DNA from: Paenibacillus caseinilyticus
GTDB taxonomy: Bacteria; Bacillota; Bacilli; Paenibacillales; NBRC-103111
Reading direction: 5' to 3'
DNA length: 64,000 bases
Assembly (NCBI RefSeq): GCF_027533645.1
Contig: NZ_JAQAGY010000011.1
Location: forward strand, 1-64,000
Shown here: piece by piece, positions 8,902 through 19,800 of the stretch
How positions within the stretch are numbered: position 1 is the stretch's first letter
Layout: every line of letters begins with the position of its first letter
Made by a program: the position numbers and the translations under genes
The notes under the pieces: model-generated
Told to the model about the DNA's origin: nothing
The model's database searches: none
What the model saw: the letters and a program-made list of their open reading frames with translations, nothing else

Positions 8902-9555
8902 TCAAACATGCTTAACCCTCTGCTCTATTCCATCAAGCAATAACATCATTCCGGAATGAAACAGTTCATCAGAACCGATCAATGTAAAGATATCTTCAGC
9001 GTGCATCCGTTGAAGCAATGTAAATTGCGATAGATCCACATGGGTTTTCTCGTTATGATCCTCCTGTAACGATATCTGTAACATGCGTTGTTCATATTCT
9101 TCAATGACAAAATTGATGACGTAGTTAAACAAATGGGTCGTATATGAAAATTTTTGTTTATCCGTCAATGAAGTAGGTTCGATCATCTGCAACAAATATT
9201 CGAATAGTTCCATAAAATCAGCCTCTGGCCTTGACTTCATCAGAAGCTGACCGGAGCAAGGGAATTGCTGAAGCTTGCTCCGAATCACCGTTGCGCTGAT
9301 CTGAAGCCTCTCTCGCCAGTCTCCTTGCTTGGGAAGATCACTTATGATCTCTCTTGAAACCAGGTTGGCCAACGTTTGATACAGGACTTGCTTACTCTCG
9401 AAATACCAGTAGATCGTTGGGGCTTGAACATTCAATTCCTTAGAGAGGTTTCTCATTGTAAAATTTTCGATACCTTGGTCGGAGAGAAGCCGCCATGAGG
9501 CTGCTATTATTTTCTCTTCGCTGATATGTGGCCTGCGATTAGGCATAAAGAACAT
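8902..9555 (-). CDS. TetR-family transcriptional regulator
   Basis: A 217-residue repressor. An N-terminal helix-turn-helix (about residues 12-58; FTMRNLSKELNVQAPTIYWYFESK) is followed by an all-helical ligand-binding and dimer domain resembling the TetR_C class. The start at 9555 is favoured by a GGAG site five nt upstream; a second in-frame ATG lies three codons later. It is encoded 63 bp downstream of an FAD monooxygenase on the same strand, so it probably controls that gene and itself. The inducer is unknown. Confidence 0.88.
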   Translation of the reverse strand: MFFMPNRRPHISEEKIIAASWRLLSDQGIENFTMRNLSKELNVQAPTIYWYFESKQVLYQTLANLVSREIISDLPKQGDWRERLQISATVIRSKLQQFPCSGQLLMKSRPEADFMELFEYLLQMIEPTSLTDKQKFSYTTHLFNYVINFVIEEYEQRMLQISLQEDHNEKTHVDLSQFTLLQRMHAEDIFTLIGSDELFHSGMMLLLDGIEQRVKHV

Positions 9556-9618
9556 TCCAACTCCATTCCAAAACTTCTTATGTGACTTATTATACTCGGA
9601 ATCAAAAAAGAAACCTGG

Positions 9619-10851
9619 TTATTCCTCCAATTCTACATCTTCAGCGGGCAGCGGCTTCTGGTTGAACATACGCTCCCCTGCTTTCGAGGAGAGCCGAACA
9701 TCCCTCATCCCCCGTTCAATGGCACTCACTTCATAATCGCGTAACGCGGTTAAAAGTTCCTTTTCCCCATTTTTTACGTTGATTAGTTCTTTCGAGAGTT
9801 CGCAGGCATCAAAGAGTGCCGCGTTCCCGCCAATACCTGCCGGCGTCATGGGATGCAGGGCGTCTCCCAGCAAAACCAGAGGGGTCGTTTCTTTCCAAGG
9901 CTTATACGGCAGAACATTACGGAGGTGATAGACAGCCGTTTGCTCTGGATCTGCTAATTCCAGCATCCGGTTTACTTGCGGATGCCAATGTTTGGTTTTC
10001 TCTTGAGCAGAAGACAACAATTCACAACCGTTCCATTGGAAGAGCTGCTCGTCAGGAATCCCAAACCACTCAGGCGAGCACGCGAACACAGCGTACAGGT
10101 AATCCTGTTGAGGCGAAATTTTCACATGAAGGGACAGGGATCCCGGTAATTGTTCCATATTCGGCTTGAAAGCCATGTCTTCAAGAAGAAGGGAAACCGG
10201 AGCATCTCCTTCAGGATGGGTAAGGCCTCTCATGCTGCCATCCCCAATGAGCCTATTCAGTTCCTTTCTCCGCTCATCATCCAGAAATACCTTGGTATAA
10301 AGTGCCCTGCCCCCCGTATCTAATATTTTCACCCCAGGTTTGTACTGATGGCGGACTCTGGACCCTCCCCCGTCAGCACCAACCAAGACATCCGCATCCA
10401 TATGCTCCCCATTATCGAACCACGCTCTTAAGCGTCCGTTTTCTAACCTTTCATAATGGGTAAACCGGTATCCGAACCTAATCTTGTCACTAAGTTCGCC
10501 AAGCAGCACTTCACGAAAGGTAAACCGATTGACGGATGGTGTGGTCTCCGCTTTGTTGTACATGGGGTGCTGTTCTTCTGTAGGTTCCAAAGAAATCGGA
10601 TCTAAGAAAACAGGGTGTGCCGGTCCTAGGACGGATGTTTCAATATAGAGATCATAAAGTGTATCGGGAAGACAAAACCGCAGTGCATGGGATCCATTCG
10701 CATTGATTTTGATTCGGTAGCCTGTTTGAACAAAATGGTCTGCCTGCTCGCGTTCACAAACATGGAAATCAATGCGGTTTTTTTTCAAACTTTGTGCCAA
10801 TGCAAGCCCGCCGAGACCGCCGCCGATAATCACTACAGATAGTGATTTCAT
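9619..10851 (-). CDS. FAD-dependent monooxygenase (TetX / PHBH-like)
   Basis: A 410-residue soluble flavoprotein hydroxylase. It shows the N-terminal dinucleotide-binding GGGLGGLALAQSL (about residues 10-22), the middle DVLVGADGGGSRVR (DG motif, about 155-168) and the C-terminal GDALHPMTPAGIGGNAALFD (GD motif, about 325-345) that bind FAD and NAD(P)H. Length and motif order fit the group A monooxygenases that hydroxylate aromatic compounds or inactivate tetracyclines. The adjacent TetR gene suggests an inducible detoxification or resistance unit. The substrate cannot be inferred from sequence alone, and a link to the NRPS some 3 kb away is possible but unsupported. Confidence 0.9.
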   Translation of the reverse strand: MKSLSVVIIGGGLGGLALAQSLKKNRIDFHVCEREQADHFVQTGYRIKINANGSHALRFCLPDTLYDLYIETSVLGPAHPVFLDPISLEPTEEQHPMYNKAETTPSVNRFTFREVLLGELSDKIRFGYRFTHYERLENGRLRAWFDNGEHMDADVLVGADGGGSRVRHQYKPGVKILDTGGRALYTKVFLDDERRKELNRLIGDGSMRGLTHPEGDAPVSLLLEDMAFKPNMEQLPGSLSLHVKISPQQDYLYAVFACSPEWFGIPDEQLFQWNGCELLSSAQEKTKHWHPQVNRMLELADPEQTAVYHLRNVLPYKPWKETTPLVLLGDALHPMTPAGIGGNAALFDACELSKELINVKNGEKELLTALRDYEVSAIERGMRDVRLSSKAGERMFNQKPLPAEDVELEE

Positions 10852-10888
10852 ATCATTCCATCTCCCTTTAACTAAGTTAGATTTGTCT

Positions 10889-10927
10889 TACAACGTTATA
10901 TTAGATCTATCCTTCTCTATTTGTCAA
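10889..10927 (-). promoter_or_regulatory. Promoter of the monooxygenase-TetR unit, with possible operator
   Basis: On the minus strand, a perfect TTGACA (10922-10927) is followed after 18 bp by TAATAT (10898-10903). An imperfect palindrome around AACGTT (10889-10900) overlaps the -10 region and is a candidate TetR operator. The promoter call is good; the operator call is weak. Confidence 0.6.
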
Positions 10928-10964
10928 TCCATTATAAATAAAACCTCACCCGCACCCTGAATAG

Positions 10965-10987
10965 AAAAAGGAGCCTTCATGGCTCCT
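10965..10987 (-). terminator. Terminator downstream of the LRR-like gene
   Basis: On the minus strand, AGGAGCC-ATGAA-GGCTCCT is followed by TTTTT. It lies about 165 bp after the stop of the gene at 11153-12403. Between that stop and the hairpin (10988-11152) I see no convincing gene; the short open frames there have neither a good start signal nor recognisable content. Confidence 0.8.
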
Positions 10988-11152
10988 CTCCTCTCAAAGT
11001 CGAACAGATCCTCTCTCCGCAGACGGCCACCCGCAAGATGCCTACAGCGGCATAAGTCCCACGGGCCGACAGCGGCGGAGGATGCGACGTCCTCCCCACG
11101 GTCCTCGCCGGCTTGGGCATCGGGTATCCGATCGGTCGTGCTCTCCATTTGA

Positions 11153-12403
11153 TCAGTAATCGCGCGCTGCATCGAACCAGCGATGAGCCATCTCCTCTGT
11201 TATGGGCTGGCCAATCATGTGATCGGACTGGCTGAGCTGCCATATTGCTTCGCCGAGGTCTTCTCTTTCGGTGGTTTCGATGCCTTTGAGGGTATTGAAG
11301 CGCACGGTGAAAGCGGTAATAGCTGCCTCGGCATCGGAAAAGCTGCGGGCCTGGGCCAAGGCTGCCTGAGCAGCGTTGTAAGCTTCGTTAGCCAGCTTGG
11401 CCAGACGTTTAGGCCAGGACGAGAACGGGCGGCCGTATTCGGTCGTCCACCACTCGGGCTTACGTAATTGGCTCACGGAAGCATGGTCGGTCCACGGGCG
11501 GGTTTTAGCGCGTGTTTTCATTTGCTGCCTAAGGCGCTTGCCCGCACTCTCTTCCACATTGTAGGCAATAAATCTGTCAAGCAACGGCCACGTGTTCAAG
11601 GAAGGCAAGTCCTCCAGATCAGGCATGAAGCGCAGCTCCAGATTCGTTAACTGGGCTTGATGAGCCAACAAGCCCACATCGCAGAAGTTCCCCCACAAAC
11701 TCAGGGAAGTAAGGTTTGGGAACCGGTCTAGGCAGTCCAGCGAGATGGGCTGACCCAGGGGCGCGTTGTGCAGCGTCAGGCTCGTCACCTGGTGCAATTC
11801 ACCCAGATCGGGCAGCAGGAAAGGAGGATCATTCTTGCGTCGGCTGGTACGCGGCGCTAGGGTCAGAGAAGACGGTAGACTGCCGCCAGCGGCCGAGAAG
11901 CGTGATAGATCGCCGGACACGTTCAGGCGGGTGGGCCTCTTCGGAAGCTTCAAGCTCAGAGACCCTCCGGACTGGCCCAGCTCGATATGCAAGCCATGCA
12001 CAATGGACTGGCTGGCGTCCGCTGCCGTATCGCAAGAGAGGACCGGAGCCCACGTCATCTCTTCAATGGGCCGTTTCTGCGCCCACTCCAAGAATCCCGC
12101 GTCACTGCCTGTATAGTGCAAAAATCGCGGCCAGGGCGAGCCCGCCGGCGTGGCAAAGGCATCGAATACGGTCCAATCGATGCGTGCGCCGGGTGCGACG
12201 TAAAGATCCGCTTTTTTCCCCAAGTGCGACGGTCCGATGGATAGGCTGCCCACACCGGGTTGAATGACAAGAGTGTGGCTGTGAGGACCCGTCAGGTCTA
12301 TGGGATAACGACCGGCTTCTCTAACAGAAGCAGGAGGGCGAGCATGGTTATCATTTGGCACTTCCAACATCCTTTCTACAACTTCCATTGCCGCGTAAAT
12401 CAT
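11153..12403 (-). CDS. Leucine-rich-repeat-like protein of unknown function
   Basis: I do not recognise the family with certainty. The 416-residue product has no signal peptide or membrane helix. The middle (about residues 125-280) shows LRR-like repeating units such as LHQVTSLTLHNAPL, FPNLTSLSLWGNF and QAQLTNLELRFMPDLEDLP. The C-terminal third is helical and rich in Ala, Trp and basic residues (about 300-416). The ATG at 12403 has a GAGGGGAA site very close upstream. It is transcribed away from the plus-strand gene at 12549 and ends at its own terminator. A protein-interaction role is plausible from the LRR pattern only. Confidence 0.65.
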   Translation of the reverse strand: MIYAAMEVVERMLEVPNDNHARPPASVREAGRYPIDLTGPHSHTLVIQPGVGSLSIGPSHLGKKADLYVAPGARIDWTVFDAFATPAGSPWPRFLHYTGSDAGFLEWAQKRPIEEMTWAPVLSCDTAADASQSIVHGLHIELGQSGGSLSLKLPKRPTRLNVSGDLSRFSAAGGSLPSSLTLAPRTSRRKNDPPFLLPDLGELHQVTSLTLHNAPLGQPISLDCLDRFPNLTSLSLWGNFCDVGLLAHQAQLTNLELRFMPDLEDLPSLNTWPLLDRFIAYNVEESAGKRLRQQMKTRAKTRPWTDHASVSQLRKPEWWTTEYGRPFSSWPKRLAKLANEAYNAAQAALAQARSFSDAEAAITAFTVRFNTLKGIETTEREDLGEAIWQLSQSDHMIGQPITEEMAHRWFDAARDY

Positions 12404-12548
12404 TTCCCCTCATTTTACCACACGAATCTCCCTCTAAGAAGAATCAGGAATGTGTAGTAGACTTTAGGCCGAAGCGATTGTAATCTGTTTATATGGATGA
12501 ACTATATTTACTTGGGAGGTATCCAAATCCATTCCGAGGAGAATTCCA

Positions 12549-13592
12549 ATGAAAATGCAAGTCAGCTTACCCGTGGAACCGCCGATCATCACCTCGTGGA
12601 GCAACCAATCGCATGTTTTTTCCATTGCCCAGCGCCATCCGGGCTATAAGCCCTGGATCTATTCCCACTATATCCAACTCGAACTGATTAAGGGATTGAG
12701 CGGCAAAGACACCCTTCTGAACTACTCCCACATCGCCACCCCCCAAGAGGACTGCCCGTGGATCGAAATCAGCCGCACGAGCGTACAGCACATCCAAGAA
12801 TCAGAGGGTGACCTGGTTTCGTTTTTGAAAGAAAGTCTGCTCCAAGGCTATTATATCTACGCCTTTGTGGATACGTACTATATTCCTGCTTACCCGTTCT
12901 ATCAGCAGAGAAATGCTCAGCATGATGCGTTACTCCTCGGGTTTAACGAGGAACAGGAGTTATTTTACATGGCCGATTTTCATCAACATGCGGACGGGGC
13001 CAACCGGTACGGGATCTTCGAAGTTTCCTACGACCAGTTAGCGGACTCCATCCTTCATCTTAAGGAAGAGCTCAATCCATTGAAGGGCATCGAGCTCCTC
13101 CGCTACAGAACCGACGTTGCCTATACCTTTGATACGGAGAGGGTCAAGCAGTCCCTATCCGATTATCTGGAGTCTACCTATACACCCCGCCGGGAACCGA
13201 CCTGGCTTACTACTCCGGTTCTAGCGTACGGGATCGCATACTATGACCATTTGATCCAGCATATCGAGGAGATCCGGACGGACAGCGGCATCAGAGACTT
13301 CCGTTTCTTTCATGTGATGGGCGACCATAAGCTGCTGATGCATCAAAGACTCCAGTATATGCATGAGATCGGCTTGATTCGTGCCGAGCGGGCTGAGGCT
13401 TATGAGAAGGAAATCTTGCAGGATGCTTCCATTCTCAGAAACCTGCTCCTGAAATTCGGCTTAACCGGAAATATCCGTCTGCTGGATCGAATTAATCTTC
13501 TTCTCCGCAAGATTGCGGAATGCGAGAAAAACATTCTGGGAGAGGTGCTGGGAGATTTGAAGGCCCTCACCCCCGCATCCGTTCAGGCGTAA
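12549..13592 (+). CDS. BtrH_N / C39-like orphan protein convergent with the NRPS operon
   Basis: A 347-residue soluble protein. The pattern VDTYYIPAYPFY, then AQHDALLLGFNEEQELFYMADF (about residues 112-150), resembles the second half of the papain-like fold in BtrH_N and C39-like proteins, where the His and the following Gly-Tyr/Phe-Asp turn are conserved. The N-terminal cysteine expected for a true C39 peptidase is not in the usual place. The C-terminal part (190-347) is helical. BtrH itself is an acyl-carrier-protein-dependent acyltransferase in butirosin biosynthesis, and proteins of this look are, to my knowledge, common beside Paenibacillaceae secondary-metabolite genes. The start has GAGGAG seven nt upstream. 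A role in NRPS product release or tailoring is an inference from position and fold resemblance only. Confidence 0.6.
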   Translation: MKMQVSLPVEPPIITSWSNQSHVFSIAQRHPGYKPWIYSHYIQLELIKGLSGKDTLLNYSHIATPQEDCPWIEISRTSVQHIQESEGDLVSFLKESLLQGYYIYAFVDTYYIPAYPFYQQRNAQHDALLLGFNEEQELFYMADFHQHADGANRYGIFEVSYDQLADSILHLKEELNPLKGIELLRYRTDVAYTFDTERVKQSLSDYLESTYTPRREPTWLTTPVLAYGIAYYDHLIQHIEEIRTDSGIRDFRFFHVMGDHKLLMHQRLQYMHEIGLIRAERAEAYEKEILQDASILRNLLLKFGLTGNIRLLDRINLLLRKIAECEKNILGEVLGDLKALTPASVQA

Positions 13593-13616
13593 TGCGGAAT
13601 ATTGGTACGCTGCATA

Positions 13617-13641
13617 AGAAAAACGCCTGTCGGCGTTCTTT
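13617..13641 (+). terminator. Probable terminator of the plus-strand orphan gene
   Basis: AACGCC-TGTC-GGCGTT (13622-13637) followed by CTTT, 30 bp after the stop codon. The U-tract is short, so efficiency is uncertain. Confidence 0.5.
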
Positions 13642-13772
13642 AAGATCTCTGCGTGCTGTCCATACGTTGGTGCACGGTGAGGTAATGGGTATGGGGTTCC
13701 AGCCGCTGTTAAAGTCCTGTGGACTTGAATTATTCTTCTCTAATCTACTCCTTGCTTGGCTCCTACCTTACC

Positions 13773-13809
13773 AAAAACAAAAACAGGGTGGAGGACAAGC
13801 TCCACCCTG
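13773..13809 (-). terminator. Strong terminator of the NRPS operon
   Basis: Read on the minus strand, a 10-bp perfect stem (CAGGGTGGAG paired with CTCCACCCTG, loop of six) is followed by TTTTTGTTTTT. It lies 14 bp after the NRPS-2 stop codon, so no co-transcribed gene follows NRPS-2. Confidence 0.93.
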
Positions 13810-13823
13810 AAAATTTATAAATT

Positions 13824-16800
13824 TTACTTCGCTCCTGGAGTCACCGAGATCCGGCCTTCCACGTAATCCGCCACATCGGCGACCGTAATGAATTTGCCTG
13901 GAATCATATCCTCGTCGGGAAATTCGAAATCGAACTCCTCTTCCATCGCCACAATGGCCCGCATATAGCTCAAGGAATTCACGCCCATGTCCGCCAAGTG
14001 ATCCAGCATGCCAATCTTGGACACCCCTAGAAGTTCTTGCCAAATGGCGGCTACCCTGATCTCGATCGGGCTTTCCGGCGCTTGATACTCGTCCTGTATC
14101 GAAACGCCAAGGTCCGGGAGAGGCAGCGCTCTGCGGTCCACTTTCCCGTTCGCATTCAGCGGCATGCTCTCCAGCCGGATCACGTAGGCTGGCAGCATGT
14201 AGGACGGCAGCATCCGCGACAGCGCTGTCCGTATTTCGCCGGCACTGTACGCAAGCTCTCCCGTATAGTAAGCGCACAGCTGATCTTGTCCCGACAGATC
14301 GGGCCGGGCCATGACCACGGCTTCTTCGATGCCTTCCAGCGCCGCCAGCTGCGCTTCGATCTCACCCAGCTCGATCCGGTACCCCCGGATTTTCACCTGG
14401 TGGTCGATGCGTCCCGCATACGCGATACTCCCATCCGGCAGCCATCTCGCCAGATCGCCCGTCCGGTACATCCGCTCTCCCGGCAGGAAAGGATTCTCCA
14501 CGAACTTCTCCGCCGTCAGCTCCGGACGCCGCCAATAGCCCCGGGCCAGCCCGTCCCCGCCGATGCACAGCTCCCCGGTCACGCCGACCGGCTGGAGCTG
14601 GACTCCGGACGGGTCCACAATATACACCTGCGTGTTCATGATCGGCTTGCCAATGCCAACTTCCCGGCCGCTTCCGCTGAGCTCCGTCATCGTGGACCAC
14701 ACCGTCGTTTCTGTCGGGCCGTACAAGTTGTACAGCTTCGCCTCGGAATGGCTTCGGATCTGCTCCGGCAATCCCGCCGGCATCGCTTCGCCCCCGAGGA
14801 GGATCTGCTTCACACCGGCCCATCCCTTCCCGCGGCCCGCACCCAGCAGCAGCCCCATCCGGGACGGGGTAGTCTGTATGAGCTCCACATGCTCTCTCTC
14901 CATGAGCTGAAGCAGCTTCTGCGGTTCCTTCTGCTCCTCCTCTGTCGCCAGGACCATCACAGCCCCGACGGTGAGCGTCAGCAGGCACTCCAGAACAAAG
15001 ATGTCGAAGCCATAGGTGGTGACCGCCAGGATGCGCTGGCCTTCATAGAAAGGGATCTGCTGCTTCATCCCCAGGACCAAGTTATGCACGCTCCGGTGCT
15101 CCAGCATCACTCCCTTCGGCTTCCCGGTGGAACCCGAGGTGTAGATGACGTAGGCCAGGTGGCCGCCGTGATTGATCTGCACCGGATTGCCGGTATCTTC
15201 CCGCTGCAGCTGAGACCCCGCCATATCGCAAACCTCGATATCCCCCGGAACGAGCCCGCGCACAGGAGCGGATGCTACCACCAGCCGAACCTCGCTGTCC
15301 TCCAGGATCGCTGCGATTCTTTCTTCCGGGAAAGCGGGGTCGATCGGGCAATAGGCTCCCCCGGCTTTCAGCACGGCCAGCATAGCGGCGGGCATGTCCA
15401 CCGACCGCTCCATCAATAAGCCTACGATCTGATCGGGCTGCACTCCCCTGCTGCGGAGGAGATGCGCCAGCCTGTTCGCCCTAGCGTTCAGCTCCCGGTA
15501 GGTCAGCCGCTCCCCGCCGCACACGACAGCCAGACTGTCCGGCGTCCGCTCCGCCTGCTCCTCGAACAGCTCGTGGACGGTTTTCTCCCGGTCATAGTCT
15601 GCCGCCGTGCCGTTGAACTGCTCCAGCAGCTGCCTGCGCTCCGCTTCCGTGGCCAGCTCCAGAGAAGAGAGCGTGCGCTGCGGATCCTCAAGCAGCAGGT
15701 CGATCACGCGGAGCCAGTGTCCAGCCATCCGCTCCGCCGTCTCCCGCTTGAACAGCGCCGTGGCATATTCCAGCGTGAACTGGAGACCCTCAGCCGATTC
15801 TTCCGCATTCAATGTCAAATCGAATTTGGAAGCCATGAATTCCTGAGGATAAGAGGACAGCCGGACTCCCTCGATGGCAAGCTCTTGGGACCCCATATTG
15901 TTCATAATGAACATCGTGTCGAACAGCGGATTGCGGCTCAGGTCCCTCGGAAGCGCAAGCCGCTCCACAAGCTCTTCGAACGGATACTCCTGGTGCTCGT
16001 ACGCTTGCAGCAGCCCGTGCCTCACTTCCTCCAGATAGGCCCCGAACGTCTTGTCCGCCGCCGGATATTGGCGAAGCGCCAGCGTGCCGACGAACATCCC
16101 GACAAGGGGCTCCAGTTCCTCCTGCAGCCTGCCGGCCACCGGCGTACCCACGATGATCTCCCCGCTGCCGGTGTATTTGCCAAGCCATGCGGTATAAGCG
16201 GCAAGCAGCACCATATACAGCGTGGTGCCCGTGCGGGAGGCCAGCTGCCGGAGCGCTTCGCTCCGGTCTCCTCCCAGCGTGAATCTCACCGCGGCTCCTT
16301 CATAGCTGCGTACCGGCGGCCTGGCATAGTCGGCCGGCAGCTCGAGCACCGGCAGTTCGCCGCGGAACACCTCCAGCCAGTAGGCTTCCTGCTTCATCAG
16401 CCGCTCGCTGGCAGCCTCCCTCTGCTGCCATACCGCATAGTCCTTATACTGAAGGGCCAGCGGCTGCAGCGTCTCGCCTTCGTACAGCCTCGTAAATTCA
16501 TAGGCCAGGTTGATCATGGAGATGCCGTCCGACACGATATGATGAATATCGAACAGCAGCAGATGGCGCTGCGGCTCCAGCTCGACGAGACCTGCCCGCA
16601 TGAGCGGTGCCTGCTTCAGATTGAAGGGGCGCATGAATCCCTTGATATACGCCGGCGCTTCTTCCTCGTTCAGCCGGACGGTTTCCACCTCAAAGGAGGC
16701 CGCCTCCCGAATCCGCTGGATCATCTCTCCATTCTTCATCTCGAATCCGGTCCGCAGCGTTTCATGGCGGGCGATCAGCCTGCGGAAGGCTTCCTGTACC

Positions 16801-19800
16801 CGGCTGGGGTCCAAGGGGCCATCCAGCTGAAGCACCACCGGCGTATTGTAGCTCATCTCCCCGCCTTCCAGGCTGCTGACGAGGTAGATCCGCTTCTGTG
16901 CCGAGGACAAGGGATAAACTTCCCTCTCGGACGCCTTCGGAATCAGGGACAGGCCCGCAGGCTGCCCAGCCTCTTCAGCCTCCTTGGCCCGGATGAGCTT
17001 CGCCAGCTCCCGGACCGTCGGTGACTGGAACACCTCCTGCAAGGGGACTTCCACCTTAAAATGGTTACGGATACGGGCAGCCAGCCTCGTGGCGCTGAGC
17101 GAATCCCCGCCCCGCTCGAAGAAGGATTCATTCACCCCGATGGTTCCTTGGCCGAGGATGTCCTCCCACAACTCAGCCAGACCCTGCTCCGTTGCGTCGG
17201 CAGGGGCATCCGCTTCGGACGGATGGGCTGACCCTAGGACCGGCTCCGGCAGCGCCTTGCGGTCTACCTTGCCGTTTGCGTTCAGCGGCAGTCCTTCCAG
17301 GAACACATAGGCGCCCGGCACCATGTAGGACGGCAGCTCCGCCGCGAGATAGTCCCGGACCGCGGCCACGGTCAGCTCGCCCGACGGGACGATGTAGGCG
17401 CACAAGTACCGCTGCTCCCGTCCGTCCAGCCGGTCCATCACCACCGCTTCGCGGATCCGCGGGTGCCGGGCCAGCCGGCTGTCGATCTCGCCCAGCTCCA
17501 CCCGGTAGCCGCGGATCTTCACCTGATGGTCCTTGCGGCCCAGGAACTCCATGTTCCCGTCCGGCAGCAGTCGCCCGAGGTCCCCGGTCTTGTACATCCG
17601 GCCCCCTCCCGGCAGGAACGGATCGGGCAGGAAGGCGGCTGCCGTCTTCGCCTCGTCGTTCATATAGCCGCGGGCCACGCCCACGCCGCCGATATACAGC
17701 TCGCCGACCACGCCCCACGGCACGGGCTCCCGGTCGTCGTCCAGAAAGTAGAAGGCGTTGCCCCCGATCGGCCGGCCGTACGGAATGCTGCTCTGGTACA
17801 CGCTGACTTCCGAGACCGGATAGTAGTTCGACCACACGGTCCCCTCGGTCGCTCCTCCCAGCGAGATCACTTCCGCCTGCGGGAACAGCTGCCGGATCCG
17901 CCCAGGCAGTGTCACTGGAATCCAGTCCCCGCTCAGGAAGACCAGACGCAGTCCCGCCGGAAGCGAAGCCGCCTCCGTACCTTCTTCCAGATGATGAATG
18001 AAGTGGTTCATCGTCGTCGGCACCGAATCCCAGAACGTGACCTTCTCGGCTTCCATCAGCCTCAGAAGCGCGCCAGGCTCGAGGACCTCCTCGCGTTCCG
18101 CCACCACAACGGTTCCCCCGGCCGCCAGCATCCCGAAGATATCGTAGACGGACAAGTCGAAGCACATCGAGGTAATGAACAGCAGGCGGTCTTCCCCGCC
18201 GACCGCGAACCGCAGGTTGACCCAGGAGACCAGATTGACCGCGCTGCGGTGCTCGATCATCACGCCCTTCGGCGTGCCGGTGGAGCCGGAGGTGTAGATG
18301 ATATAGGCCAGCTCCCCGCTGTCCTTCACAAGCTTCAGCGGTTCGGCACTCTCTGCGCTCAGGCTGTCATCCTGCATGAGGATGATCCGCTCATGCGCGA
18401 GATCCGGGTAAGCGCGGTCGGCCAGCACCGCAGCGGCTTCCGCGTTCTGCAGAATATACGCCTTGCGGCCCGGCGGGTACTCCGGGTCCACAGGCACGTA
18501 AGCCGCGCCCGCCTTGAGGATGGCGAGCATCCCGGTGATCATGCCGGCTCCGCGCCCGGCCACCAGGGCCACATGATCCCCGCTGCGCACGCCTTGACGT
18601 GCCAAGTGACGCGCCAGCCGGTTCGCCTCCGACTCCAGCTGCGCATAGGTCAGCGTCCGGCCCCCATGGCGGACCGCCGCACTGTCCGGCGTTCTTGCCG
18701 CCTGTTCCTCGAACAGCCCGTGCAGCGTCTTGCCCTCCGTGCAGGCTGCCGCAAGCTCGTGCACCGGAGCATTCCATTCGCGGAGCGCTGCTCTTGCTTC
18801 CTCCGGTAGGAATGTCCGGCTGTCCAGTGCAGAATGGTCCCCGCTGCACAGCTCTTCCAGAATACGGACATAGAGGGTAAACACCAATTCCATATCACGT
18901 TCATAGAAGTAGTTCGGGGCGTATTTGATTTGGACACTCATCCGGCTTCCCGCCCGGTGCACCTCGACATCCAGCAGCGTGTTGGTCATTTCGGCGTTCT
19001 GCAGCTCCAGCCCGCCGGCTTGTTCCGGACGAATGCTGCTCCCCTCGTGATCATAATCCAGGATATGGAAGTCCGTATAATTGAATAACGTATCGAATAT
19101 CGGATTGAGCGACGGATCGGAACGTTCGCCGATCATTCGGGCGATATCGCTCAGGAACGCTTCCCCGGACTTCATCCGGTAGACCGTATCCGCGACCCTC
19201 CGCACCAGCCCCTTCTTGTCTTCCTGCTTGCCGACCTGCAGCCGCATCGGCAGCGTGTTCAGGAAGCAGCCGAGCATCCGGTCCCCGTCCTCTACCGCAG
19301 GACGATCGTGCGATACCACACCCGTTACGATATCCTCCTCTGCGGTCACGATGCGAAGCAGGTACAGATGGGCGCTTAGGCAAAGGTCTCTTACGGTGAT
19401 CCCGTACGTTCCTGCCGCCGCCTCCAACCTGCTCGCCAGAGGCGGAGCCAAAGGTCTCTTGATGATGGCGCTGGATGCGGTGCCCGCCATGGGCTTGCGG
19501 GCGATATTAAATGGCAGCTTGCCCCGTGTATAGCCCTTCAGGAATTCCCTCCACCATTCCCCCGTCGTCTCGTCTGCCTGCCTGAACGCATTCAGCGCCA
19601 CATATTGTTTGTACGAGCTGCGGAGCGGAGACCACTCTGAAGATGATGCCGGAGCAGCTCCCTCTCCTGCCGCAAGCTCCGCGTATAACTCCATGAATTC
19701 CTGCTGGAACACCGCTACACTCCATCCGTCGAGAGCCGCATGATGGAACGATAAGAGAATGACGGTCTCCTCCTCGCCTATTCGGAACAGCCGGAGACGC

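Noticed and set aside
10924-11243. Short minus-strand frames after the LRR-like gene
   Set aside because: Two overlapping frames of 82 and 88 codons have no recognisable content and run across the terminator hairpin.
13593-13823. Possible missing thioesterase or small gene between NRPS-2 and the orphan gene
   Set aside because: The 231 bp contain two facing terminators and no reading frame with a GxSxG motif or a start signal.
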